A stretch of DNA of 17,465 bases from Betaproteobacteria bacterium (lineage in GTDB: Bacteria; Pseudomonadota; Gammaproteobacteria; Burkholderiales; SG8-39). Where the stretch lies: positions 1 through 17,465 of the forward strand of contig JAAOZY010000090.1 in the NCBI GenBank assembly GCA_012274205.1, given 5' to 3'. The notes below the pieces were generated by a model. The model made no database searches. It was not told the origin of the DNA and was given only the letters and a program-made list of their open reading frames with translations. The position numbers were made by a program, and so were the translations under genes. Shown one piece after another: positions 6,606 through 14,186 of this stretch; position 1 is the first letter of the stretch; each line of letters opens with the position of its first letter.

Positions 6606-7766
6606 TCATGCCGCCGCGGGTGCGAGAAAAGGCAGCACCGCCCTCGCCGCCTGTTCCGCGGTGTTGCGCTTCAGCTCGCGGTGAATGGCGGCGAAGCGCT
6701 GCGGCAGGCGCGCGCGCACCACGCTGTCGCCGAGCGCGTTGTGCAGGGCCTGCGCCAGATTCTCCGCGGTGGCATCGTGCTGCAGCAGCTCCGGCACCAA
6801 GAACTCCCCTGCCAGGACATTGGGCAGGCCGATATAGGGCAGATAGCCCATGCGCCGCATCAGCAGCCAGCTGGCTTCAGCCATCTTGTAGGTGATCACC
6901 ATGGGTTTCTTCAGCAGCGCCGCCTCCAGCGTGGCGGTGCCACTGGCCACCAGCGCGATATCGGCGGCGGCGAGCGCATCGCGCGCGTGGCCGAACAGGA
7001 TGGTGAGAGGCAGCTCGCCGGCGTTGGCCCGATACAGGGCCGACTCGAAAATTTCGCGCGTTTCGCGGCTGACCAGGGGCACCAGGAACAGCGGCTGATC
7101 GATCCTCTGCGCCAGCAGCTTGGCCGTGGCGATGAATGTGTCCGCCATGTAGCGCAGCTCCGACTGGCGGCTGCCCGGGAGCAGTGCGATCACCTTGCGC
7201 TCGGGCCCGATCCGGAGCTGGGCGCGCGTGCTTGCCGTCTGATCCTGTTCTGGGATCAGGTCGGCGAGCGGATGCCCTACATAGGTCGCGGCGATGCCCG
7301 CCTTGGCGTAGATCTGCGCTTCGAACGGAAACAGGGTCAGCACATGGTCTACCGCGCCTGCGATTGCGCGGATGCGGCCGCCGCGCCAGGCCCAGATCGA
7401 AGGACTCACGTAGTGCACCACAGGCACGCGGGCGCGCTTGAGGCCGGCTTCGAGGCCGAGATTGAAATCGGGCGCATCCACGCCTATGAACAGTTGCGGG
7501 CGGGCTTCGATCAAGGCGCGCTTCAGATTGTGGCGCATGCGCAGCAGGCCGGGATAGTGGCGCAGTACCTCGGCATAGCCGCGCACCGCCAGGCGCTCCA
7601 TCGGATACAGGCTGCTCAGGCCCTGCGATTCCATTTTTGGCCCGCCGATGCCGATAAACCGGGCGTCCGGCAGATGCGTGCGCAGAGCCGCGATCAAATG
7701 CGCGCCCAGCAGGTCGCCGGAGGCCTCGCCGGCGACCATGCCGATAGTAGGCGACGCCGCGCTCAC
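6606..7766 (-). CDS. lpxB: Lipid A disaccharide synthase
   Basis: Joins UDP-2,3-diacylglucosamine to lipid X to form the tetraacyl disaccharide core of lipid A; a peripheral inner-membrane GT19 glycosyltransferase. The protein has 386 residues. Visible family parts are VAGEASGD (11-18), FIGVDAPDFNL (93-103, containing the conserved catalytic-region Asp), VSPSIWAWR (120-128), YVGHPL (162-167), LLPGSRQSE (195-203) and the donor-binding SGTATLEAAL. The start is GTG at 7764-7766, one nt after the lpxA stop; the family N terminus fits it and no earlier start is possible without long overlap. Translation is probably coupled to lpxA, since no strong Shine-Dalgarno site is seen. Confidence 0.97.
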   Translation of the reverse strand: MSAASPTIGMVAGEASGDLLGAHLIAALRTHLPDARFIGIGGPKMESQGLSSLYPMERLAVRGYAEVLRHYPGLLRMRHNLKRALIEARPQLFIGVDAPDFNLGLEAGLKRARVPVVHYVSPSIWAWRGGRIRAIAGAVDHVLTLFPFEAQIYAKAGIAATYVGHPLADLIPEQDQTASTRAQLRIGPERKVIALLPGSRQSELRYMADTFIATAKLLAQRIDQPLFLVPLVSRETREIFESALYRANAGELPLTILFGHARDALAAADIALVASGTATLEAALLKKPMVITYKMAEASWLLMRRMGYLPYIGLPNVLAGEFLVPELLQHDATAENLAQALHNALGDSVVRARLPQRFAAIHRELKRNTAEQAARAVLPFLAPAAA

Positions 7767-7767
7767 T

Positions 7768-8538
7768 TCAGCGCACTATCCCGCGCGTCGAGCTTTGCAG
7801 AAATTCGGCAAGCAGGCCGATCTCGGCGCAGGCCTTGGCGTGTTCAGCCAGCCGCGCTTTCGCCTGCTCGAGCGTCAGGCCCGACTTGTAGAGCGTCTTG
7901 TACGCGCGCTTTATCTCGGTCAGCGCCGCACTGGAAAAGCCGCGCCGGCGCAGTCCTTCGGAATTGATCCCGTAGGGTTTTGCGCCGTCTCCGGCCGCCA
8001 TCACGTACGGCGGCAGGTCATGCACCAGCACGGTGGCGATGGCGGTAAAGCTGTGGGCGCCGATGCGCACGAACTGGTGCACGCCGGTGAAGCCGCCGAG
8101 GATGGCGTAATCGCCCACATGCACGTGGCCGGCAAGCTGGGCATTGTTGGCGAAGATGGCATGGTCGCCGACCTGGCAGTCGTGGGCGATATGCACGTAG
8201 GCCATGACCCAGTTTTCGTTGCCGATGCGCGTGACGCCGGCGTCCTGCGCGGTGCCGCAATTGAGGGTGCAGAATTCGCGTATGGTGTTGCCGTCGCCTA
8301 TTTCCAGCCGCGTCGGCTCGCCCGCGTATTTCTTGTCCTGCGGCACCGCGCCCAGGGACGAAAACTGGAATATGCGGTTGCCCTTGCCGATGCGGGTATG
8401 GCCTTCGATCACCACATGCGGGCCGACCCAGGAGTCGTTTCCGATCTCCACATGCTCACCGACGATGCTGTAGGCGCCGACGCTGACGTTCCCGCCCAGC
8501 CTGGCGCCGGTATGAACGATGGCGCTCGGGTGAATCAT
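7768..8538 (-). CDS. lpxA: UDP-N-acetylglucosamine O-acyltransferase
   Basis: Catalyses the first step of lipid A synthesis, transferring an (R)-3-hydroxyacyl chain from ACP to the 3-OH of UDP-GlcNAc. The protein has 256 residues, close to the E. coli enzyme (262). The N-terminal two thirds are left-handed beta-helix hexapeptide repeats. VHIAHDC holds the catalytic base H119 (E. coli H125) and H116. GGFTGVHQF (148-156) and the C-terminal helical part ending SSTRGIVR are typical. An ungapped alignment from H119 places Ile167 at the position of E. coli Gly173, the acyl-chain length ruler, which suggests a chain shorter than C14. The start ATG shares one base with the fabZ stop (TAATG). Confidence 0.97.
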   Translation of the reverse strand: MIHPSAIVHTGARLGGNVSVGAYSIVGEHVEIGNDSWVGPHVVIEGHTRIGKGNRIFQFSSLGAVPQDKKYAGEPTRLEIGDGNTIREFCTLNCGTAQDAGVTRIGNENWVMAYVHIAHDCQVGDHAIFANNAQLAGHVHVGDYAILGGFTGVHQFVRIGAHSFTAIATVLVHDLPPYVMAAGDGAKPYGINSEGLRRRGFSSAALTEIKRAYKTLYKSGLTLEQAKARLAEHAKACAEIGLLAEFLQSSTRGIVR

Positions 8539-8972
8539 TATATCGGGCGCAGGGTGCAGAGCAGTTCGGCCTCGGCGACCAGCGTGTCGCCCACATAGGC
8601 CTTGCCGGCATACTTGACGACGTTGCGCACGGTGCGTTCGATGCTCACGTCGAGCACCAACTGGTCCCCGGGCATGACCGGCTTCTTGAAGCGCGCCCGG
8701 TCGATGCCGGCGAAGTAGTACACCGACTTGTCGTCAGGCTTGATCCCCATGGTGCGAAACGACAGGATCGCCGCCGCCTGCGCCATGGCTTCGACGATGA
8801 GTACCCCGGGCATGACTTTGTAATACGGAAAATGGCCGTTGAAATAGGGCTCGTTGACGCTGACGTTTTTCAGCGCCCGGATGCGCTTGCCCAGTTCGCA
8901 CTCGATCACGCGGTCGATCAGCAGGAATGGGTAGCGATGCGGCAGGTACTCTAGGATATCCTGGATGTTCAA
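8538..8972 (-). CDS. fabZ: 3-hydroxyacyl-ACP dehydratase FabZ
   Basis: Dehydrates (R)-3-hydroxyacyl-ACP in fatty acid elongation and so competes with LpxA and LpxD for the same substrate. The protein has 144 residues with a hot-dog fold. LPHRYPFLLIDRV (10-22) is the family opening, and GHFPYYKVMPGVLIVEAMAQ (46-65) carries the catalytic H47 and E61. YYFAGIDRARFKKPVMPGD is also typical. The start is TTG at 8970-8972. It is the only usable start, because an in-frame stop lies two codons upstream and the family sequence begins at once. GGGAG lies eight nt before it. The TTG overlaps the lpxD stop as TTGA, so translation is likely coupled to lpxD. Confidence 0.96.
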   Translation of the reverse strand: MNIQDILEYLPHRYPFLLIDRVIECELGKRIRALKNVSVNEPYFNGHFPYYKVMPGVLIVEAMAQAAAILSFRTMGIKPDDKSVYYFAGIDRARFKKPVMPGDQLVLDVSIERTVRNVVKYAGKAYVGDTLVAEAELLCTLRPI

Positions 8973-10009
8973 GCTTTATTCTCCCGCGTTGTCAGTTTTT
9001 GCTCCACGCCGCGCAAGCGGTCGCGCAAAGAGTGTACATGGCGCAGCGAAGCCATGTGCTGCGCCCAGTTGCGGCTGTCTTCGGCCGGATGGCCGCTGTA
9101 GGTTCCGGCTTTGCGGATCGACTTGGTGACCACCGCGGCAGCCAGGATGACCACCCGGTCGGCAATGTCGAGGTGACCCACGATGGAAGCGGCGCCGCCG
9201 ATCATGCAGTGCCTGCCTATGCGCGTGCTGCCGGCGATGCCGGTGCAGCCCGCGATGGCGGTGTGCGCGCCTATGTGCACGTTATGGCCGACCTGGATCA
9301 GGTTGTCCAGTTTGACTCCGTCTTCCACCACGGTGTCGTCCAGCGCGCCGCGGTCGATGCAGGTGTTCGCGCCGATTTCGACATCGTCGCCGATGAGCAC
9401 GCCGCCGATCTGCGGGATCTTGCTCCAGTGCCCCTCCTCCAGCGCAAGGCCGAAGCCGTCGGCGCCGATGACCGCGCCCGCATGCACCAGCGCGCGCTGC
9501 CCGAGCCGGCAGCCGGCATAGATCGTCACATGCGCGTCCAGGCGGCTGGCGGCGCCGAGCTCGACCCCGTCGCCGAGATGGCAGCCCGGGCCGATCGTCA
9601 CGTCCTTTCCCAACTTTACCCCGCGTCCGATATAGGCGCCCGCGCCGATGCTGGCGCTGGCCGGGACGCGCGTGCCGCGCTCGACCACCGCGCTGCGGTG
9701 CACGCCGGGGCGGCTTTTCGGCGGCGGATTGAACAGCTGCGAGACTTTGGCGAAGTACAGGTAGGGATCGTCACAGACTATGCGCGGCAGCCGCGTGAGG
9801 CCGCGGTCCGCGCTGGCGATGATCACCGCGCCTGCACCGGTACTCGCAAGCTGGCTGCGGTACTTGCTGTGGGCGAGGAAACTGATGTGCTGCGCCCCTG
9901 CGGACTCGAGCGTCCCGACCTGACTGACAGGCGTCTGCGCGTTGCCTTCGATTTTCCCACCAAAGCGTTCGACGATCTGGGCCAGGCGGTATTTCTTAGC
10001 CTTAGCCAT
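8969..10009 (-). CDS. lpxD: UDP-3-O-(3-hydroxyacyl)glucosamine N-acyltransferase
   Basis: Adds the N-linked 3-hydroxyacyl chain in the third step of lipid A synthesis. The protein has 346 residues. The N-terminal domain (about 1-100) has ISFLAHSKY (42-50) and the DDPYLYFAKV segment (80-89) for uridine binding. The central left-handed beta-helix has many hexapeptide repeats, and the catalytic H242 lies in NLIQVGHNVHIG (236-247; E. coli H239). IGADGFG (181-187) is another mark. The C-terminal helix carries ACP contacts and is fairly long and charged (RHVHSLRDRLRG). The start ATG at 10007-10009 lies nine nt after the skp stop, with no strong Shine-Dalgarno site. Confidence 0.97.
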   Translation of the reverse strand: MAKAKKYRLAQIVERFGGKIEGNAQTPVSQVGTLESAGAQHISFLAHSKYRSQLASTGAGAVIIASADRGLTRLPRIVCDDPYLYFAKVSQLFNPPPKSRPGVHRSAVVERGTRVPASASIGAGAYIGRGVKLGKDVTIGPGCHLGDGVELGAASRLDAHVTIYAGCRLGQRALVHAGAVIGADGFGLALEEGHWSKIPQIGGVLIGDDVEIGANTCIDRGALDDTVVEDGVKLDNLIQVGHNVHIGAHTAIAGCTGIAGSTRIGRHCMIGGAASIVGHLDIADRVVILAAAVVTKSIRKAGTYSGHPAEDSRNWAQHMASLRHVHSLRDRLRGVEQKLTTRENKA

Positions 10010-10018
10010 CGACGCTGG

Positions 10019-10522
10019 CTATTTCCCTGCCGGCTTGTCGTCCAGAGCCTTGATCACCTTGTCGGTGATGTCGATGCGCGGACTGGCGTAGACCGCTTCC
10101 TGGAAGATGATGTCGTATTTCTCCGACTCGGCGATCGCCTTGATGGTGCGGTTGGCGCGCTCGAGCACCGCGGCGAGCTCTTCATTGCGCCGCTGGTTGA
10201 GATCCTCGCGGAACTCGCGCTGCTTGCGCTGGAAATCCTTGTTGAGCTCGCCAAACTCGCGCTCCTTGTTGCGGCGCTCGGATTCGCTCATGGTGACCGA
10301 ATTCTTCTCCAGCGCTTCCTGCAGCTTGCGGATCTGCTCGGCCATCTTCTGCATGTCCTGGTCGCGCTTGGCGAATTCCTGCTCGATTTTTTTCTGCGCG
10401 CGCACCGCCGGAGCGGCGTCGCGGAATACCCGCTCGGTGTTGACGAATCCGATCTTGAAATCGGCCGCGGCCGCGCTGCCACTGATCAAAATGCAGATTG
10501 CGAATAATGCTAGTTTTTTCAA
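10019..10522 (-). CDS. skp: OmpH/Skp-family periplasmic chaperone
   Basis: A periplasmic holdase that binds unfolded outer-membrane proteins and hands them to the BAM complex. From the proposed start the protein has 167 residues. A signal peptide (KKLALFAICILISGSAAAA, cleavage near residue 20) precedes the mature start DFKIGFVNTERVF, typical of the family. A long charged coiled coil follows (about residues 35-120), with a return strand YDIIFQEAVYASPRIDITDKV. I place the start at TTG 10520-10522 because AAGGAG lies exactly six nt before it. A frame-extending TTG at 10541-10543, overlapping the bamA stop, would add seven residues before the signal peptide and has no such site. It sits directly downstream of its partner bamA. 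Confidence 0.9.
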   Translation of the reverse strand: MKKLALFAICILISGSAAAADFKIGFVNTERVFRDAAPAVRAQKKIEQEFAKRDQDMQKMAEQIRKLQEALEKNSVTMSESERRNKEREFGELNKDFQRKQREFREDLNQRRNEELAAVLERANRTIKAIAESEKYDIIFQEAVYASPRIDITDKVIKALDDKPAGK

Positions 10523-10528
10523 GCTGAT

Positions 10529-10534
10529 CTCCTT
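10529..10534 (-). promoter_or_regulatory. Ribosome-binding site deciding the skp start
   Basis: AAGGAG on the minus strand (complement of 10529-10534), six nt before TTG 10520-10522. It is one of the best Shine-Dalgarno sites in the envelope operon and compensates for the poor TTG codon. It lies downstream of the alternative TTG at 10543 and therefore argues against that start. Confidence 0.7.
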
Positions 10535-10539
10535 GAACC

Positions 10540-12813
10540 TCAAAACACCTGCCCAAACTGGAACTGCAGGTGCTGTATCCTATCTCCGGCCTTGGCATTA
10601 AGCGGTTTGCCGTAACTCAGGCGCAACGGTCCCAGCGGAGAATTCCATATGAACGCCATGCCGGTCGAGTAGCGCAATTCAGACAGGCGTATCTTTTCGT
10701 CCGCCCCGTAAACCTGGCCGCCGTCCAGGAACAGGCTCAGGCGCATCGAGCGGTCGATACCGGCGCCGGGCATGGGGAACATGAACTCGGCGTTCCCGAC
10801 CAGGCGCTTGTTGCCGCCGATGATGGAATCGGTGGAGTCGCGCGGACCGAGGGAGTAGGAATCGTAACCGCGAACGGAGGCCACGCCGCCCGCGTAGTAG
10901 TTCTTGTAGAAGGGCAGCGGCTTGCCGCCGAATCCGTCGGCCGCCCCGATTTCGCCGTTGAGCAGCAGCGTATAGGTGCGCGAAATCGGGTAATACCACT
11001 GCACCTGCTCGGTCAGCTTGTAGTACTTCAGCGTGCCGCCTGGCAGCCCCGCCTCCACATTGGCGCGTATCATGGTGCCCCGGGTCGGCGTCAGCGCGCT
11101 GTCGCGCTGATCGCGGATCCAGCCAATCGTCGCTGGGATGCCGGTGTTATTGTTGCCGAATATGCTGACAAAGTCCTGGTAGAGCTGCGGGCTGGTGGAA
11201 TCGACGCCGATCTTGGTGTTCTCCAGGCCAAGGCCGAAGCCGAGATTGTCCACCTCGGTCAGCGGAACCCCATAGCGCACGCCGCCGCCGAGGGTGCTGG
11301 TGGTGTAATAGCCCAGGCCGAGCAGCGACGCGTCGGTGCGGCGGTCGTACACGTCGAATCCGCGGCTCACGCCATCGACGGTGTAATACGGATTGGTGTA
11401 GCTCAGGCTGATATTGCGGTTGATCTTGCTGGTGCTCAGGCTCGCGGTGACGTGCTTGCCGCTGCCGAATATGTTCTCCTGCGTGATCGAACCGCTCAGT
11501 ATCAGCTTTTCGGTCGAGGAAAAGCCCGCGCCCAGGGTGATGGCGCCGGTGGGCTTTTCCTTTACCTTGAAATCGACGTCGACCTGGTCGGAGGTGCCCG
11601 GCACGGCCGGAGTGTCGACCTCGACGTCGGTAAAATATCCCAGCCGATCTAGTCGCAGCTTGGATTTCTGGATCTTGTCGCCGTCGTAATAGGCACCCTC
11701 GAGCTGCCGCAATTCGCGCCGGATCACCTCGTCGCGGCTGCGGTTGTTGCCGGATATGTTGACGCGGCGAACATACACCCGCCGGCCCGGGTCGATCATG
11801 ATGGTGAGCGCCACGCGCTTCGCCGCCTTGTCCAGTTCCGGGACTGCGTTTGCATTGGCGAAGGCATAGCCCTCATTGCCCAGCCGGTCGGTAATCTTCT
11901 TGGTGCTCTCGCTGAGTTTTTCGCGCGAGAAGGTATCGCCGGCCTTCAGTTCGATCATCTTGCGCAGTTCGGCTTCCGGCAACAGCAATTCGCCGCCAAG
12001 CTTGACGTCCGAGACGCTGTACTTGTCGCCCTCGGTGATATTGACGGTGATATAGATGTTCCGCTTGTCCGGCGTTATCGAGACCTGGGTCGAGTCGATG
12101 GCGAATTCGAGGTAGCCGTTGTTAAGGTAGAACGAGCGCAGGGACTCCAGGTCGCCTGACAGCTTCTGCTTCGAATACTGGTCGTTCTTGGTGTACCAGG
12201 TGAGCCATCCCGGCGGCTGCAGCACGAACTGCTGCAGCAGATCCTTTTCCCTGAACGCCTTGTTGCCGATGATGTTGATTTCATGAATCTTGGTTACATC
12301 GCCCTCATTGATCGAGAAACTGACGCCGACGCGATTGCGCTCGAGCGGGGTGACCGTGGTAACCACGCTCGCGCCGTAGCGGCCGCGCGCGAGATACTGG
12401 CGTTTGATCTCCTGCTCGGCCTGGTCGAGCAGCGCCTTGTCGAAAGACCGTCCTTCGGTCAGCCCGACTTCGCGCAGCCCTTTGCGCAGGGCATCCTTGT
12501 CGAATTCCTTGTTGCCGATGAAGTCGATCTGCGCCACGGCCGGGCGCTCTTCGACCATTACGATCAGCACGTCGCGCTGGACTTCCAGGCGCACATCCTT
12601 GAAAAATCCGGTGGCGAACAAGGCCTTGATCGCTGTGGCCGCCTTCTCCTCAGTCATGGTTTCGCCCACCTTGACCGGAAGATAGCTGAATACGGTGCCG
12701 GCCTCGATGCGCTGGATACCCTCGACGCGAATGTCGCGCACCACAAACGGATCGAATGCCTGCGCAAGTCCGGCCCACAGGCAGATGCATGCGGCGACGA
12801 GGTATCTGCTCAT
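10540..12813 (-). CDS. bamA: Outer membrane protein assembly factor BamA
   Basis: The core Omp85 protein of the BAM complex, which inserts beta-barrels into the outer membrane. From ATG 12811-12813 it has 757 residues, somewhat shorter than E. coli (810). A signal peptide ends about residue 19 (LAQA before FDPF). Five POTRA domains span roughly residues 20-420; strands such as VVRDIRVEG, IDFIGNKEF, INIIGNKAF and VNISGNNRS mark their repeats. The 16-stranded barrel follows, with the conserved loop-6 motif VRGY at about 647-650 and a C-terminal Phe as in BAM beta-signals. A GTG six bases upstream (12817-12819) is an alternative start. It lies between rseP and skp, the usual order. The C-terminal GQVF reads straight into the TTGA stop region of skp. 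Confidence 0.97.
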   Translation of the reverse strand: MSRYLVAACICLWAGLAQAFDPFVVRDIRVEGIQRIEAGTVFSYLPVKVGETMTEEKAATAIKALFATGFFKDVRLEVQRDVLIVMVEERPAVAQIDFIGNKEFDKDALRKGLREVGLTEGRSFDKALLDQAEQEIKRQYLARGRYGASVVTTVTPLERNRVGVSFSINEGDVTKIHEINIIGNKAFREKDLLQQFVLQPPGWLTWYTKNDQYSKQKLSGDLESLRSFYLNNGYLEFAIDSTQVSITPDKRNIYITVNITEGDKYSVSDVKLGGELLLPEAELRKMIELKAGDTFSREKLSESTKKITDRLGNEGYAFANANAVPELDKAAKRVALTIMIDPGRRVYVRRVNISGNNRSRDEVIRRELRQLEGAYYDGDKIQKSKLRLDRLGYFTDVEVDTPAVPGTSDQVDVDFKVKEKPTGAITLGAGFSSTEKLILSGSITQENIFGSGKHVTASLSTSKINRNISLSYTNPYYTVDGVSRGFDVYDRRTDASLLGLGYYTTSTLGGGVRYGVPLTEVDNLGFGLGLENTKIGVDSTSPQLYQDFVSIFGNNNTGIPATIGWIRDQRDSALTPTRGTMIRANVEAGLPGGTLKYYKLTEQVQWYYPISRTYTLLLNGEIGAADGFGGKPLPFYKNYYAGGVASVRGYDSYSLGPRDSTDSIIGGNKRLVGNAEFMFPMPGAGIDRSMRLSLFLDGGQVYGADEKIRLSELRYSTGMAFIWNSPLGPLRLSYGKPLNAKAGDRIQHLQFQFGQVF

Positions 12814-12821
12814 GTTCACGT

Positions 12822-14186
12822 TCAGCCGGAGATCAAGCGGTTAATATCGTTATAGAAGGCAAACGCCATCAGAACCAGCAACAGGGTCAGGCCGAGCTTT
12901 TGGCCGAATTCCATTACCCGGTCCGATACCGGGCTGCCCTTGAAAATTTCGATCGTATAATACATCAAATGCCCCCCATCCAATAAGGGAATCGGCAGCA
13001 GATTGAGCACGCCGAGGCTGATGCTGATCAGCGCCAGAAATCCCAGATAGGACACCAGCCCGAGCTGCGCCGATTGGCCTGCATAGTCGGCGATGGTCAC
13101 CGGTCCGCTGAGATTTTTCCACGATACCTGCCCGACCATCATCCGGCCGAGCATTTTCAGGCTGAATACGGAGGTGTCCCAGGTCTTTTGCGCGGCTCGC
13201 GCGAGGGCCTCGCCCGCACCATAGCGCACCACGGTGACGAGCGCGGCCATTTCCTTCGGGTCGAGCTGCGCCGCCGCGCCGATACGCCCTATGGCGGAGC
13301 CGTCCTGCTGCACGGATTCGGGAACGAGCGCCAGCTCGCGGCGCTGCTCGCCGCGCTGGAACACCAGCCGCAATTCGCTCCCCGCATGGCTGCGCACGGC
13401 GCGCACCAGATCGTCCCAGGACAGCACCGGTTTGCCATCGGCCGCGAGTATCTGATCCCCGGCCTGCAGGCCAGCGCGTTCCGCTACGCCGCCGGGAACG
13501 ATCTGGCCGATCACCGGCTTGATTTGCGGCCGGTAGAGTTTCAGGCCTATGAGCGCCAGGGTGTCGCCTTCGAACTGCTCCGTGTCGAGCGGCGACAGGT
13601 CAATCGTGCGCCAGTTGAGCTGGTTGCTGCGGTTGAGCACTTCCACGCGCGCGCGCTGGTGCTCCAGCGCGAGCTGCAGCATGCGCCAGCGCACGTCCTG
13701 CCAGGACGCGACCGGCTCGCCGTTGATCGCGCGTATCGTCTCCCCCGCTTCGAACCCCGCGCTTGCCGCCGGCGTGTGCGGCGGCGGCGCCGCCACGATC
13801 GGCCGGGCCTCCTGCACGCCGTGCATGAACAACAGCCAGTACAGCAGGATCGCGAACAGGAAATTCGCGAACGGGCCGGCGACGACCACGGCGCAGCGCC
13901 GCCATACGCTCTTCCTGTTGAAGGCGCGGTCGAGTTCGTGCGGCGCCACTTCGCCCTCGCGCTCGTCCAGCATCTTCACATAGCCGCCCAGCGGTACCGC
14001 AGCTACCACCCATTCGGTCTGGTCGCGGCCGAAGCGGCGCGACCACAGCGGGGGGCCAAAGCCGACGGAGAAGCGCAGCACCTTGATGCCGCAAAGCCGG
14101 GCAACCAGGTAATGCCCGTACTCGTGCACGACCACCAGCGCCCCGAGGGCAAGCACGAAGGCAAGAATTGTATGCAGCAGGCTCAT
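12822..14186 (-). CDS. rseP: Site-2 metalloprotease RseP
   Basis: An inner-membrane zinc protease that cuts RseA-type anti-sigma factors within the membrane, releasing sigma-E, and clears signal-peptide remnants. The protein has 454 residues. The first membrane helix contains HEYGH (21-25), the HExxH zinc site. AGPFANFLFAIL (103-114) begins the second helix. Two tandem PDZ domains follow: the first about 127-215 (GFEAGETIRAINGEPV) and the second about 222-300 (GGVAERAGLQAGDQILAADG). The third zinc ligand is D403 in LLPIPLLDGGH. A last helix ends the protein. The start ATG at 14184-14186 overlaps the dxr stop as ATGA, and bamA follows within 2-8 nt depending on its start. Confidence 0.97.
   Translation of the reverse strand: MSLLHTILAFVLALGALVVVHEYGHYLVARLCGIKVLRFSVGFGPPLWSRRFGRDQTEWVVAAVPLGGYVKMLDEREGEVAPHELDRAFNRKSVWRRCAVVVAGPFANFLFAILLYWLLFMHGVQEARPIVAAPPPHTPAASAGFEAGETIRAINGEPVASWQDVRWRMLQLALEHQRARVEVLNRSNQLNWRTIDLSPLDTEQFEGDTLALIGLKLYRPQIKPVIGQIVPGGVAERAGLQAGDQILAADGKPVLSWDDLVRAVRSHAGSELRLVFQRGEQRRELALVPESVQQDGSAIGRIGAAAQLDPKEMAALVTVVRYGAGEALARAAQKTWDTSVFSLKMLGRMMVGQVSWKNLSGPVTIADYAGQSAQLGLVSYLGFLALISISLGVLNLLPIPLLDGGHLMYYTIEIFKGSPVSDRVMEFGQKLGLTLLLVLMAFAFYNDINRLISG

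Noticed and set aside
8800..8840. FabZ HFPYYKVMPGV differing from the E. coli HFPGKPIFPGV, considered as altered catalysis.
   Set aside because: The catalytic H47 and E61 and the PGV turn are kept; VMPGV-type forms are common in proteobacteria.
6576..10507. Long plus-strand open frames (6576-7967, 7648-8598, 8927-10507) opposite lpxB, lpxA/fabZ and lpxD/skp.
   Set aside because: All lie antisense to genes with intact catalytic motifs, have shadow-like composition and show no start signals.
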